Both the position numbers and the translations under genes were made by a program. A stretch of DNA of 64,000 bases from positions 140,174 to 204,173 of the forward strand of contig NZ_MSXW01000008.1 of assembly GCF_001945445.1 (NCBI RefSeq). Reading direction: 5' to 3'. The DNA is from Pseudomonas sp. PA27(2017). GTDB taxonomy: Bacteria; Pseudomonadota; Gammaproteobacteria; Pseudomonadales; Pseudomonadaceae. The notes beneath the pieces were generated by a model. The model saw only the letters and a program-made list of their open reading frames with translations. It had not been told where the DNA came from and ran no database searches. Each line of letters opens with the position of its first letter. The stretch's first letter is position 1. Positions 8,351-17,066 of the stretch are shown piece after piece.

Positions 8351-8799
8351 TCGGCAGCCTATCAAGTGGCAGTGAGCAGCTCACAGGGCCGGCCTGTGGT
8401 GCCTACGGATAGCCGCTAACCTAGACTAGAAGAGGTCGATTTCGAACGAATTAATTCCGCTATATATATAAACGGGAGGTATAGACTGAGCTTCTCAAGA
8501 AAACTTTAGCGTATATAAAAACCGCTAGGAGCCTTATCGTGCGCGGCCTGAAGCTTTGGTTGAGCATGCCCTCACCACCCTCAGGGCCGCCTCCAGGCAG
8601 CGTCTGATAGCCATATTTTTTAGGTGTGCGCGGTCGGCGCAACCTGAGCGCCAGCAACCGATGCGCCTGACGGACACGACTGCGATACGTCTGCCAGGCG
8701 TTCTCGTGTGAAGACTTGGCGCGCCGCTGCCGTCACGACATGGCTGATGGGTACGGCGCTCGAACGGCACAAGAGCAGCGTGAAGCGCTGCTCAGCGCA
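8351..8799. other. Intergenic region with putative promoter of the leftward operon; no convincing gene
   Basis: About 450 bases between the GntR-type gene and the convergently oriented end of the desulfurase gene. An AT-rich block at about 8460-8471 (a TATATATATA run) and another at 8511-8520 stand out from the GC-rich surroundings and are plausible promoter cores for the leftward operon. A 65-codon leftward frame and some rightward open stretches exist, but none has a ribosome-binding site or a recognisable product. No clear GntR operator could be fixed. Confidence 0.35.
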
Positions 8800-9930
8800 T
8801 CACTGCGGCAGGCACTGCCGAATCGCATCCGTGGCAACCTCGACATCCTCGAGCGTGGTGTAGCGCCCCAGGCTCAGACGGATGCTGCGATAAGCCTGGG
8901 TTGCATCCAGGCCCAGCGCGAGAAGCACGTGAGACGGCGCATTGCTGGCCGAATTGCACGCCGACGTGGACGAAAAAGCCAGGCTACGGCTCAGACTTTC
9001 GACATTGAACCAGGGGTTATCGATGCGCAGATTTAACGTGTGCGGCACACGTTGGGTACCACAGCCATTGAGCTGCACGCCGGGAAGGTTTAGTAAGCCT
9101 TCGCGCATTTGCACGCTGAGCTGCGCGATACGCCGGTTCTCCTCGTCCATTACCTCATTTGCTAATGCGAACGCGCTGCCCATGCCCACGATCTGGTGAG
9201 GGGCCAGGGTGCCGGAGCGCAGGCCCTGTTCATGGCCACCACCATGAATCTGTGCTTGTACCAGCGGGCGCGCACGCTCCCCCACGTAGAGTGCGCCAAT
9301 GCCTTTGGGGCCATAGGTCTTGTGCGCCGAAAACGACATCAAATCCACCGCCAGATGGGACAGATCGATCTTCACCTTGCCGGTAGCCTGGGCGGCGTCC
9401 ACGTGAAACAGCGCGCCACGCTGGCGAACCCGCTCGCCGATCGCTGCAATGTCGGTCAGGGTGCCGAGCTCGTTGTTGACGCGCATCAGCGACACCAGCA
9501 GGGTGTCGTCACGCAACGCTGCGGCGACCGCATCAGGCTGGATCAGTCCATCACCATCGGGCTGCAACCAGGTGACGTCGAAGCCCTCTAGCTCCAGCTG
9601 CCGGGCAGTATCGAGCACAGCCTTGTGTTCCAGGCTACTGGTCACGATATGCCGGCGTCCCTTTGTTGCGGCTGCCACGCCTTTGAGCGCCAGATTGTTG
9701 GATTCGGTAGCACCCGAGGTCCACACCAGGTTATCGGCAGTAGTGCCGACCAATTCGGCAACCTGCCGACGCGCCGTCTCTACTGCAACACGTGCCCGTT
9801 GCCCAAACGAATGCGAGGATGACGCCGGGTTGCCGAAAATCGTCTTGCGCCCCATGTGGGCCAGCATGTCCTGAATCACGACATCATCGATAGGAGTGGT
9901 GGCAGCGTAGTCGAAATAGCGCTCTGTCAT
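8800..9930 (-). CDS. Cysteine desulfurase (IscS/NifS class I)
   Basis: A 376-residue PLP enzyme. It removes sulfur from L-cysteine as an enzyme persulfide, giving alanine. The PLP lysine is K204 in SAHKTYGPKG, the cofactor-ring His in EHKAVL is H102, and the mobile-loop catalytic Cys is C325 in SSTSACNSAS, matching class I spacing (IscS C328). Start is ATG 9930 (MTERYFDYAATTP), preferred over an upstream frame. It is not in an isc operon; a divergent Lrp-type regulator adjoins it. A stand-alone copy may serve cysteine catabolism or sulfur donation to a special acceptor rather than general Fe-S assembly, which is an inference. Confidence 0.92.
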   Translation of the reverse strand: MTERYFDYAATTPIDDVVIQDMLAHMGRKTIFGNPASSSHSFGQRARVAVETARRQVAELVGTTADNLVWTSGATESNNLALKGVAAATKGRRHIVTSSLEHKAVLDTARQLELEGFDVTWLQPDGDGLIQPDAVAAALRDDTLLVSLMRVNNELGTLTDIAAIGERVRQRGALFHVDAAQATGKVKIDLSHLAVDLMSFSAHKTYGPKGIGALYVGERARPLVQAQIHGGGHEQGLRSGTLAPHQIVGMGSAFALANEVMDEENRRIAQLSVQMREGLLNLPGVQLNGCGTQRVPHTLNLRIDNPWFNVESLSRSLAFSSTSACNSASNAPSHVLLALGLDATQAYRSIRLSLGRYTTLEDVEVATDAIRQCLPQ

Positions 9931-10147
9931 GGGATACGGCCTTCTGGGTCGAAAAAACGCCACCTAAAGCGGCGGATCAGAGCGAATATGCTAGGGGAAA
10001 GGTACAAGAATAAATTTGATATTTAGCTGCTACCTTCAAGCAAAAAAGAAATTTAATTCCACTAAAAATCATTTCAACGGAATTTATTTCCAATAATATT
10101 TGATTAAGTGCTTTGGTTATTCCTCAATCATCTTAACGAGCTACACC
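9931..10147. promoter_or_regulatory. Divergent promoter region between desulfurase and Lrp-type regulator
   Basis: This 217-base spacer is strikingly AT-rich in its middle (about 10005-10105). It holds an imperfect inverted repeat, GAAATTTAATTCC (10048-10060) and GGAATTTATTTCC (10079-10091), matching at 10 of 13 positions when one arm is reversed. Lrp/AsnC regulators bind such degenerate AT-rich sites, often as several phased copies, so this is the likely operator controlling both genes. The exact -35/-10 elements were not assigned. Confidence 0.5.
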
Positions 10148-10609
10148 ATGGATAAGTTCGATCACGCCATCCTCAGTCTTCTGCAGCACGACTGCACCCT
10201 CGCGCTGGGCGAAATGGCCGAGCGCGTAGGCCTGAGCAACACCGCCTGCTGGCGACGCGTTCAAAAGCTGGAAGAGAGCAAGGTGATTCGCGCGCGGGTG
10301 GCGCTGCTGGAGCCGCGCCAGGTCGGTGTTCCGGTCACGGTTTTCGCCTTCGTGCGCACCAATCAGCACAATGCCGACTGGCTCAAGCAGTTTCATGACA
10401 AGGTGTCGGCCATTGACGAAGTGGTGGACTTCTACCGGCTGGCTGGCGTCACCGATTACCTGCTGCGTGTGGTCGTACCGGACATCGAAGGCTACGACGC
10501 GGTTTACAAGCGGCTGATTGAGATACCCGGCATCGCGGATATCAGCTCCAGTTTTGCCATGGAGCGTATCAAGTCCACTACCGCCCTGCCCCTGCCTGCC
10601 GGTATCTAG
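10148..10609 (+). CDS. Lrp/AsnC-family transcriptional regulator
   Basis: A 153-residue regulator of standard length. The N-terminal helix-turn-helix spans about residues 5-50 (LSLLQHDCTLALGEMAERVGLSNTACWRRVQKLEE), and the C-terminal RAM/AsnC ligand domain about residues 65-145 (VPVTVFAFVRT, GVTDYLLRVVVPDIEGYDAV). Lrp proteins form octamers and respond to amino acids. Divergent placement next to a cysteine desulfurase suggests it senses cysteine or a related amino acid, like the cysteine-responsive Lrp members known in enterobacteria. That assignment is from context only. Confidence 0.9.
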   Translation: MDKFDHAILSLLQHDCTLALGEMAERVGLSNTACWRRVQKLEESKVIRARVALLEPRQVGVPVTVFAFVRTNQHNADWLKQFHDKVSAIDEVVDFYRLAGVTDYLLRVVVPDIEGYDAVYKRLIEIPGIADISSSFAMERIKSTTALPLPAGI

Positions 10610-10810
10610 CCCGAAGTGAATAATTGCACCAGTCGGTTGTCACTTACCGAGCCTGAGATCCAGGCCCTGGTAGCCATGCAAAGCCCAGGGATCGCATCCG
10701 CTGCCACAAGGGGTATGCGCCATTGACCATTAACTGCGAACAGCCGTGCTCGCGATTCACTTAGCTCACCAGGTGCTGTGTCGTCGGCCCGTTGGGTACG
10801 CCGAGCAATA

Positions 10811-10832
10811 CGCCCGCTGTTCACGGCGGGCG
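10811..10832 (-). terminator. Hairpin downstream of the TonB-receptor gene
   Basis: Arms CGCCCGC (10811-10817) and GCGGGCG (10826-10832) form a 7-bp GC-rich stem with an 8-base loop, 20 bases past the receptor stop on the leftward strand. No long T-run follows, so it may be a weak terminator or an mRNA 3' end stabiliser. Confidence 0.4.
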
Positions 10833-10851
10833 TCACAGCATAATTGCCCGC

Positions 10852-13368
10852 TTACCAGAAGGTTCCACGTAAGGTCAGTGTGAAGTTGCGTGGCTCACCG
10901 TAGTAATTGCCGTATTCGGAGGTACCGACACTGGCGTAATAGGTACGATCGAGAAGATTGCGACCATTGAGGGCCACGGTCCAATTCTCATCTATGTCGT
11001 ACTCGACCATCGCATCGTAGAGCGCGTAGCCCGATTGACTGAAGTCGTAGTCATGGCTATCGACGGCATTACCAGCATTATCGAAACGATATGCCTTGCC
11101 CGATACGTAGGTAGGACTGGTTGCCGTTACACCACCGCCGACGCGCCAATCCGAGAGAGAACCTGGCAGGGTATAGACGCTCCACAGCTTGAGCATGTGC
11201 TTGGGCGTGATCGTGCTGTGCAACGTCGACTCAGTGTCATTGCGCACCTGGTTATAGGTGTAGCCGGCCAGCAATTGCCAACCTGGCGCAATTTCCCCAC
11301 TGGCTTCCAGGTCGATGCCCTTGCTGGTGATCTTGTCCTGAGCGAGGAAGCAGCAGGATCCGCTATAGCCGAACGGTGGATTGGGATAGGCAGGGTCCGT
11401 CACTGCCTGATTCTCACGGGTGATGTAGAACAGCGCGGCGCTGACGTTCATCGCGCCCCCGAACAACTCGCCCTTCAGGCCAGTTTCGTAGGCCTTCCCT
11501 GTCATGGGCTCGATGGAGGTCGGTGCATCCTCGGGCGCCTGCATGCTCAGCGATTGCGGTTTGAACATTTGCGAATAGCTGGCATAGGCCGACCATTCGT
11601 CATTGAGGGCATAGATCACGCCTCCGTAAGGGATCAGCGTCGTCCCCACTCGATCGTGCACTGGGTCATCCGTCGTCCAGCCACCCGTGCCATCGGTATT
11701 GGCAGCCGTACTGTATGCATGCTCGAACTTGTAGCGCTGGGCTCGCGCGCCCAGCACTAGCTTGAGGGGATCGGTGAGTTGCAGACGCAGGGTCGAATAC
11801 GCCCCATATTGCTCTCGGGTGTTGGGAGCGTAGTCACGCCAGAAACCACGGCTCGTTCCAGTGTCCGGCAGCGGAGTAGCGCTCGGATTCCACAGGTCAA
11901 TCAACCCACCCTTGCCGTTCACGCCCAGCGCCGCGCGCCAGCGGCTGGTGACTTTCTGGTAATCGGCCCCCAACAGCAATTCATGCCGACGGCCGAAGGC
12001 CTCGAAACCCCCAGAGAGATTCACATCGAATACCGATTGCTTGCTCCAGCTGGACACGTAGCTGCCCCACCAGTAGGTGCCGGTATCCGTTGTTTCATCC
12101 ACCGAACCGTAGGGGATGATGCCCTCGGTGCTGGCCGTATTGAAGGAGTGGGTGTAGGAAGTATTGAGTGTCCAATCCTCGTTGAAGTGGTGATCGAGCT
12201 TGGCGAACCACTCTCGAGATTCACTGTCGCTCCACGCACGGTTGTTGGTGAACCAACGGTGCCGCGGCAACTTCAGGTCACCGCCAGTGCTGTAACGCGG
12301 CAAGCCGTCACCCGTGCCATTTTCTTTTACCTTGTCGTAGCTGCCGCCGAGAGTCAGCAGGGTGTCGTCGGTCAGATCGGCTTCGACGATGCCATACAGG
12401 AAGGGCTTCTCGGTGCTGCGGTTGTCCATGAAATACTGGCGATCGGTGTAGGCTGCCACGGCACGACCACGCAAGCGGCCTTCGAATCCCAACGGGCCGG
12501 TCAGGTCGACCTCGCTGCGGTAGTTGTCCCAGGAGCCGGCGGAGGTATTGAACTTGAGTTGGTAACTGTCCAGCGGGCGCTTGCGTACCAGATTGACGAT
12601 GGCGCCTGGATCGCCGCTACCGCCCAGCAGTGCACTGGCGCCTCGCAGCACCTCGACATGATCGTAGGCCGCCATGTCGTACTGCCGCTCACTGTAAAAG
12701 GTACCCACGCCAGTACCGATATCCATGGGCGCGGCGCCGTCGATCTGCAAGTTGTCGATGCCGAAGCCGCGGGAGTAGAACGCCAGGGTGTTGTAGTTGG
12801 CATTGCGTAGCGTGATGCCGGGTGTCCACTTCATCGCGTCGGCCAAGGCCGTCATGCGTTGGTCCTCGATCATCTGCTGGCTGATGATCGATACCGCCTG
12901 TGGCGTATCCTTGAGGCTGACCGGCGTCTTGGAACCCACGCTGACCAGGCCTGTGGTGTAGGAACCGCTATTCTCGGTGGCCTCCCCCATGCCCTGCCCC
13001 TGAATCAGCGTCGCGCCAAGATCCAGTGCATTGCTCGCTGAAACCGGTTCGGCCACCACAAAGCTGCCATCTGCCGTTTTCTCCACGCTCAGGACCGAGC
13101 CGCGTAGCAGCTGTTGCAAGGCCTGCTCGACGCTCAGCTCGCCACTCAACGCTGGAGCCCGCAGGCCTTCGGCGCTATCGGTGGCGAACAGTATGCGCGT
13201 GCCGGTCTGTTCGGCCAGGGCATTGAGCGCCTGGTCCAGCGGCTGGGCGGACAAATTGACGCTGTGCCTGGCCTCTTGGGCATGCAGGCTGGAAGCCAGC
13301 AGGATGCTGGCAGTCAACAGTGACAGCCGGCCAAACCTCGAGCGGCGCGATGGTGCGTTGTTGTTCAT
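10852..13368 (-). CDS. TonB-dependent siderophore receptor with signalling (STN) domain
   Basis: An 838-residue outer-membrane receptor. Signal peptide to about residue 30 (ASSLHAQ). The periplasmic STN signalling domain is at about residues 33-105 (SAQPLDQALNALAEQTG). The plug domain follows (LKDTPQAVSIISQQM, EVLRGASALLGGSGDPGA), then a 22-strand barrel ending in the terminal aromatic LRGTFW. The NGRNLLDRTYYAS and GNYYGEPRN motifs are typical of FpvA/FoxA/FhuE-type siderophore receptors. Start is ATG 13368 with GGGGAG upstream; a TTG four codons earlier was not used. It is encoded downstream of FecR and sigma genes, so ligand binding likely triggers its own transcription by surface signalling. 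The siderophore is unknown, probably a xenosiderophore. Confidence 0.92.
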   Translation of the reverse strand: MNNNAPSRRSRFGRLSLLTASILLASSLHAQEARHSVNLSAQPLDQALNALAEQTGTRILFATDSAEGLRAPALSGELSVEQALQQLLRGSVLSVEKTADGSFVVAEPVSASNALDLGATLIQGQGMGEATENSGSYTTGLVSVGSKTPVSLKDTPQAVSIISQQMIEDQRMTALADAMKWTPGITLRNANYNTLAFYSRGFGIDNLQIDGAAPMDIGTGVGTFYSERQYDMAAYDHVEVLRGASALLGGSGDPGAIVNLVRKRPLDSYQLKFNTSAGSWDNYRSEVDLTGPLGFEGRLRGRAVAAYTDRQYFMDNRSTEKPFLYGIVEADLTDDTLLTLGGSYDKVKENGTGDGLPRYSTGGDLKLPRHRWFTNNRAWSDSESREWFAKLDHHFNEDWTLNTSYTHSFNTASTEGIIPYGSVDETTDTGTYWWGSYVSSWSKQSVFDVNLSGGFEAFGRRHELLLGADYQKVTSRWRAALGVNGKGGLIDLWNPSATPLPDTGTSRGFWRDYAPNTREQYGAYSTLRLQLTDPLKLVLGARAQRYKFEHAYSTAANTDGTGGWTTDDPVHDRVGTTLIPYGGVIYALNDEWSAYASYSQMFKPQSLSMQAPEDAPTSIEPMTGKAYETGLKGELFGGAMNVSAALFYITRENQAVTDPAYPNPPFGYSGSCCFLAQDKITSKGIDLEASGEIAPGWQLLAGYTYNQVRNDTESTLHSTITPKHMLKLWSVYTLPGSLSDWRVGGGVTATSPTYVSGKAYRFDNAGNAVDSHDYDFSQSGYALYDAMVEYDIDENWTVALNGRNLLDRTYYASVGTSEYGNYYGEPRNFTLTLRGTFW

Positions 13369-13578
13369 GGAGCTCCCCAATGACGCGATCAGAAATGACG
13401 TTCACGGGAGAAGGCGGATGAGCGTCGCGGGATGTTGAGGTCGGAATGTGAAAAATTCTCGTTTATTGTTGATAGCACTGTGGCGAGAGCGAACACGGGT
13501 CCGATTTATAGGAACGGGGCATGCCCGTGATTTAGCGCCCATTGCGCTCACACGGTAGTTCGCAGAACGCTTGTTTCT

Positions 13579-14412
13579 CTATCGCCCGCTCACCACAACG
13601 CTGCCATCGCCACCGCGGCTGAGCATCACCGGCAGGATGGCCGGCAACAGGTCGATCAGTGATTCCACCGCCGCACTGTCGAACTCGCCGGACACCCGCA
13701 GCTCGCCAAGACGCGGATCGGCCAGGCGAATCGGTGCCTGGCGGTAACGGCGGATATCGGCGAGCACGTCACGCAACGGTGTGCCATCGAAGCGCAGCTT
13801 GCCCTGCTGCCATGCGGTCGCGCGGAGCGGGTCGAGCGAGGTCACAGAGCCCAGCCGCTCGCCACTGGCCAGCAGTTGCTGGCCACCATTCAGGCGCTGC
13901 GGTGCAGCCTGAGCCGTCGATACGTCCACCGCGCCGTCAATGACGGCGACAGCCACCCCGCGGCTGTCGCTGCGCACGTTGAACACAGTGCTGATGTCGC
14001 GCACCGCCACGCCCTGGCTGCGCACGATGAAGGGCTTGTCGCCCGGCGCCACGGTGAAGGTCGCCTCGCCGTCCAGCAGCTCGAATTGCCGGCTGCGCAA
14101 GCGCTGTTCGATACGCAGATGGGTCGCGCTATTGAGGGCGATCCGGCTGCCGTCGGCCATCAGCAAATGGTCACGCTGGCCGTAGGCCGTACGAATCTCG
14201 TCGCTATGCCAGGCCGGATCGACGGCCCATAGCAACGCAGCCACTGCAACTAGCGAAAGGCTACCGCCGAGCAGTTGCTTACGCCGCCGCTGGCGGGCCG
14301 TCTGCGCCTTGGCCTCCGCCAGCAGCGCTTCGCGAGACGGCACTCGATTGCGCAGTGCCTGCTCGAATGGCGTCAGCGGGTCATTGCCATCAGGGCGGTG
14401 GGGTTCAGCCAT
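13579..14412 (-). CDS. FecR-family anti-sigma regulator (atypical short N-terminus)
   Basis: A 277-residue membrane regulator. One membrane segment is at about residues 48-63 (LLGGSLSLVAVAALLWAV). The periplasmic FecR domain has TAYGQRDHLLMADGSRIALNSAT and QFELLDGEATFTVAPGDKPFIV, and the C-terminal STN-interacting part has LDPLRATAWQQGKLRFDGTPL. It relays receptor occupancy to the ECF sigma factor encoded just upstream. The N-terminus is odd: it lacks the usual cytoplasmic W..WL..DP.H pattern of FecR (present in the paralogue at 43566-44489) and has a basic linker QTARQRRRKQ instead. Three bases separate it from the sigma gene. Confidence 0.85.
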   Translation of the reverse strand: MAEPHRPDGNDPLTPFEQALRNRVPSREALLAEAKAQTARQRRRKQLLGGSLSLVAVAALLWAVDPAWHSDEIRTAYGQRDHLLMADGSRIALNSATHLRIEQRLRSRQFELLDGEATFTVAPGDKPFIVRSQGVAVRDISTVFNVRSDSRGVAVAVIDGAVDVSTAQAAPQRLNGGQQLLASGERLGSVTSLDPLRATAWQQGKLRFDGTPLRDVLADIRRYRQAPIRLADPRLGELRVSGEFDSAAVESLIDLLPAILPVMLSRGGDGSVVVSGR

Positions 14413-14415
14413 GAC

Positions 14416-14952
14416 TCAGCGACGTCCTGCCAGGGCTTGGCGCGCCGGTTCCCAGTTCTGGGCGATGCCGCGCATAGCTCGGGCGAAATGTTGAGTGACC
14501 ATGTTTACCGAAATGCCCAGCTCGTCAGCGATATCACGCTGTGGCATATCGTGGATGCGGTGCAGCAGAAAGACTTGTCGCGCCCGGGCCGGCAGCGCAT
14601 CGATGATGGCCAACAGCGCCTCGAGTTGCTGTTCGAAATCCAGCGCCGCCGCACCGTCGAGCCCATGCACATGCAAATCGGGTACGTCGGCAGTCGGCTC
14701 GAAATAGGCGTCACGGGTGATGTCCGCACGCCGACGGTCGATGGCGCGATTGAAGGATGTACGGCGCAAGAAAGCGAACGGCAGCTTGACCGCCTGCTGG
14801 GGTGGCTTCTCCAGTAGCTGCAGGCAAACGTCGTGTACTACATCTCGGGCGAATTGGCTGCCGTGAAAGCGCCGACGAATATAGGCGACCAAGTCATCGT
14901 AGTGCAGCGCCAGAGCGCTGATGAGTTCCGAACTGGGAGGAGACTTGGCCAT
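14416..14952 (-). CDS. ECF RNA polymerase sigma factor (FecI-like)
   Basis: A 178-residue group IV sigma factor. Region 2 is at about residues 15-80 (ALHYDDLVAYIRRRFHGSQFARDVVHDVCLQ) and region 4 at about residues 110-165 (LPARARQVFLLHRI, DIADELGISVNMVTQHF). It directs polymerase to the promoter of the receptor gene downstream and is inhibited or activated by the FecR protein. Order sigma-FecR-receptor on one strand is the standard iron-starvation cell-surface signalling set. A TATAAT box on the leftward strand at 14985-14990 and a near-perfect inverted repeat (14961-14985) lie just upstream. Confidence 0.9.
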   Translation of the reverse strand: MAKSPPSSELISALALHYDDLVAYIRRRFHGSQFARDVVHDVCLQLLEKPPQQAVKLPFAFLRRTSFNRAIDRRRADITRDAYFEPTADVPDLHVHGLDGAAALDFEQQLEALLAIIDALPARARQVFLLHRIHDMPQRDIADELGISVNMVTQHFARAMRGIAQNWEPARQALAGRR

Positions 14953-15289
14953 GAGAAGAATGCGGCTAACTGAAAGTGAGTCGCATTATATATAAACACC
15001 CGCAGTTGCCTATCCTGGGCAGACCTTGATTTCGGCCTTTGCAAACATGCATGGTCCTACGGAAGTGAATTTCGTTTTTTCGCTCGCTTGATCAGATTTC
15101 AGAAGCATCGCCGCCCTGCTTTTGGGCAATCTAAGCGCCCGCGCGACGATGGTCCTCGGCCAGAAGATGACCGTCCATGTTCTGCGTGCGCTTGAGCATG
15201 GCGGCCACGACGTTTTCTGCGACAGGCCCCATCAAAGCCGATCAGCAGGAAACTAGGCAGTCGTCGATTCACCCGGCAACGCTTGCCGA
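14953..15289. other. Intergenic region with putative sigma-gene promoter
   Basis: 337 bases. The left part holds the promoter of the leftward ECF gene: TATAAT on the minus strand (14985-14990) and an inverted repeat TGCGGCT/AGTCGCA (14961-14967 and 14979-14985). No good Fur-box match was found, though iron control would be expected. The rest, downstream of the PAS chemoreceptor stop, has no supported gene. Confidence 0.4.
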
Positions 15290-16597
15290 TCAGGAACGCA
15301 TCATCTGCGCCGCCTGCTCGGTGGCTTCCGTCGTCCGGGTCGCTAGCTTTCGCACCTCATCGGCCACCACAGCGAAACCTCTTCCCGCCTCCCCGGCTCG
15401 GGCCGCCTCGATCGCCGCGTTCAACGCGAGTAAGTTGGTCTGGCTAGCAATGCTCTGGATGGTGCCGACAATCTGCGTGAGCTTCACGATGTTGGCTTCC
15501 AGACTGCGCTGGTGAGCTGCCTCGGTCTCGCGCATGGCGTTCTGCTGATGCTCGAGATCAACGTCCACCAAGGCACCGACCACACGCAGCGGCGCGCCTG
15601 CGGCGTCACGCTTGGTCTGCCCGCGAGCCCGGAACCAGCGGTACTCTCCGCTCTTCATCTTCAAGCGGTATTCGATGTCGAAAGGCGTCTTGCCTGAACG
15701 GTCGTTCAGGTGGGCCTGGAACGCTTCGAGGCTGTAGGCCTTGTCCTCTGGATGCAAGCGCGATGCCCAGCTGTCCAACACATCAGGGAACTCCTCAATC
15801 GTCTCGAAGCCCAGTAGGCGACGGAACTGCGGCGACCACCAGAACGGGTTCTTCGGGTTGACCGGGTCACCGGCGATCACCTCCATGTCCCAGAGGCCGT
15901 CCGAGAGCATTTCTCGGGCAAGCTCGAAGCGAGTGATGATTACATCGTGCTCCTCCTCACGCTGCAGCTCATCGTGGATATCCCGTAGCGCCCCGGCGAC
16001 ACGCAGCGGTACGCCACGGCTATCACGAAGGGTTTCGCCCTGGGCGAAGAACCAGCGGTAGGTGCCATCCTTCATGGCCAGGCGATTTCTGACCCGATAA
16101 GGGGTCATGCCGGACTTGTCGTTCAAGTGCCGAGCGAAGGCATCCAGCGTCGCCGCCTTGTCCTCGGGATGCAGGCGGTCGGCCCAGCTGGCCAGTACGT
16201 TGGGAAAGTCTCGCTCATCACGAAAACCCAGCATGGCCCTGAGCTGCGGCGACCACCAAAACTGGTTGCGCGGGTTCACTGGGTCCCCTGCTACCACCTC
16301 CATATCCCAGAGACCTTCGCTGGAAGCTCTGTTGACCAGATCGAAGCGCGTCTCTGAGGCGCGCGCGCCAGCATCTGCTTCAGCCAACATGCGCCGCGCG
16401 GCCGCCAGCTCGCGTTCAAGCTCGGCAATGCGTGCGTCATTCTGCACAGCTTTCTGTTCGCGTGAGGTCCATTCACGCTGCACTTCTACCCAGTTGGCGG
16501 CCCTACGGCTGGCCGCGCCTTTGGCGGAGATCGGGAGCGAAGCGCTCAGTTGCTTGAGAGCCTGGAGCTCACTGCGCGGACGAAAGAGATGGAGCAT
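15290..16597 (-). CDS. Soluble PAS-PAS chemoreceptor with shortened signalling domain
   Basis: A 435-residue protein with no membrane segment. A coiled-coil lead (about residues 40-85) is followed by two PAS_3-type domains (about residues 85-205 and 210-330) that are close tandem duplicates: both contain [20 protein letters not shown] and RLHPEDKA. The C-terminal part is the methyl-accepting signalling tip ([37 protein letters not shown]), which contacts CheA/CheW. It ends about 20 residues after the tip, so only one helix of the usual hairpin remains complete. Short PAS-MCP proteins of this kind are known in Pseudomonas. It probably senses an internal redox or small-molecule cue. Stop is a clean TGA. 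Confidence 0.88.
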   Translation of the reverse strand: MLHLFRPRSELQALKQLSASLPISAKGAASRRAANWVEVQREWTSREQKAVQNDARIAELERELAAARRMLAEADAGARASETRFDLVNRASSEGLWDMEVVAGDPVNPRNQFWWSPQLRAMLGFRDERDFPNVLASWADRLHPEDKAATLDAFARHLNDKSGMTPYRVRNRLAMKDGTYRWFFAQGETLRDSRGVPLRVAGALRDIHDELQREEEHDVIITRFELAREMLSDGLWDMEVIAGDPVNPKNPFWWSPQFRRLLGFETIEEFPDVLDSWASRLHPEDKAYSLEAFQAHLNDRSGKTPFDIEYRLKMKSGEYRWFRARGQTKRDAAGAPLRVVGALVDVDLEHQQNAMRETEAAHQRSLEANIVKLTQIVGTIQSIASQTNLLALNAAIEAARAGEAGRGFAVVADEVRKLATRTTEATEQAAQMMRS

Positions 16598-16832
16598 GGT
16601 TCGGTACTCGGAGGAAATGCTAGAAATGCCGAATCCATGGCGAACGGGGGTGCTTTTCAGCTGGCTGGCAACGCTGTGCCGGAGATAGATGAGCTGTCAG
16701 CGTCGGATAGGACTGACGCGGCAGCGGAAAGGTTGCGCCTTTTTTGCCATCATTATGATATCGAACTTCGCGGGCAGCGCGTGCGACATCGCTAACCGAC
16801 TTTGCAGCTCAGCCTTGAAATGGCAAGCAGGC

Positions 16833-16916
16833 TCAGCGCCCGGATAGCAAGCGCTGAACTACCCCCTTCAGCTCCATCACGGAGAAGGGCTTGAGCAGCA
16901 ATTCAGTCTGGCCGCA
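16833..16916 (-). pseudogene. Relic: C-terminal end of a response-regulator receiver domain
   Basis: The last 27 codons before a stop read CGQTELLLKPFSVMEL then a VVQRLLSGR tail. This aligns with the C-terminus of the hybrid kinase at 21649-23568 (SGQTELLLKPFAVKKL, then TVRRLLAQG) in the same orientation. The KPF motif includes the conserved receiver-domain lysine. Nothing upstream resembles a kinase or receiver, so only the 3' end of a former gene survives. DNA identity with the intact copy is visibly lower than for the relics at 30.4 and 35.6 kb. The rest of the 16598-17066 spacer holds no supported gene. Confidence 0.7.
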
Positions 16917-17066
16917 CTTATTACAGCGATTCGAGCTAGCTGTAACTGATGCTGAGTGCGCCGCACCTGCGTGCATGCGCCCGAGGCGATGTCGAATGGC
17001 CAGCCGTCGCCCCTCGACCATCAAGGCATTGGCGAGCACAGCACTGTGGTTCGGTCGACTCGGCTG

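Noticed and set aside
8521..8700. Rightward open stretch reading PEALVEHALTTLRAASRQRL, faintly like the end of a Mur ligase
   Set aside because: Only about 20 residues resemble the family, with no start or further homology; likely chance.
10606..10836. Short leftward frame (76 codons) between the Lrp gene and the TonB receptor
   Set aside because: No ribosome-binding site or homology; it includes the receptor's terminator-like hairpin.
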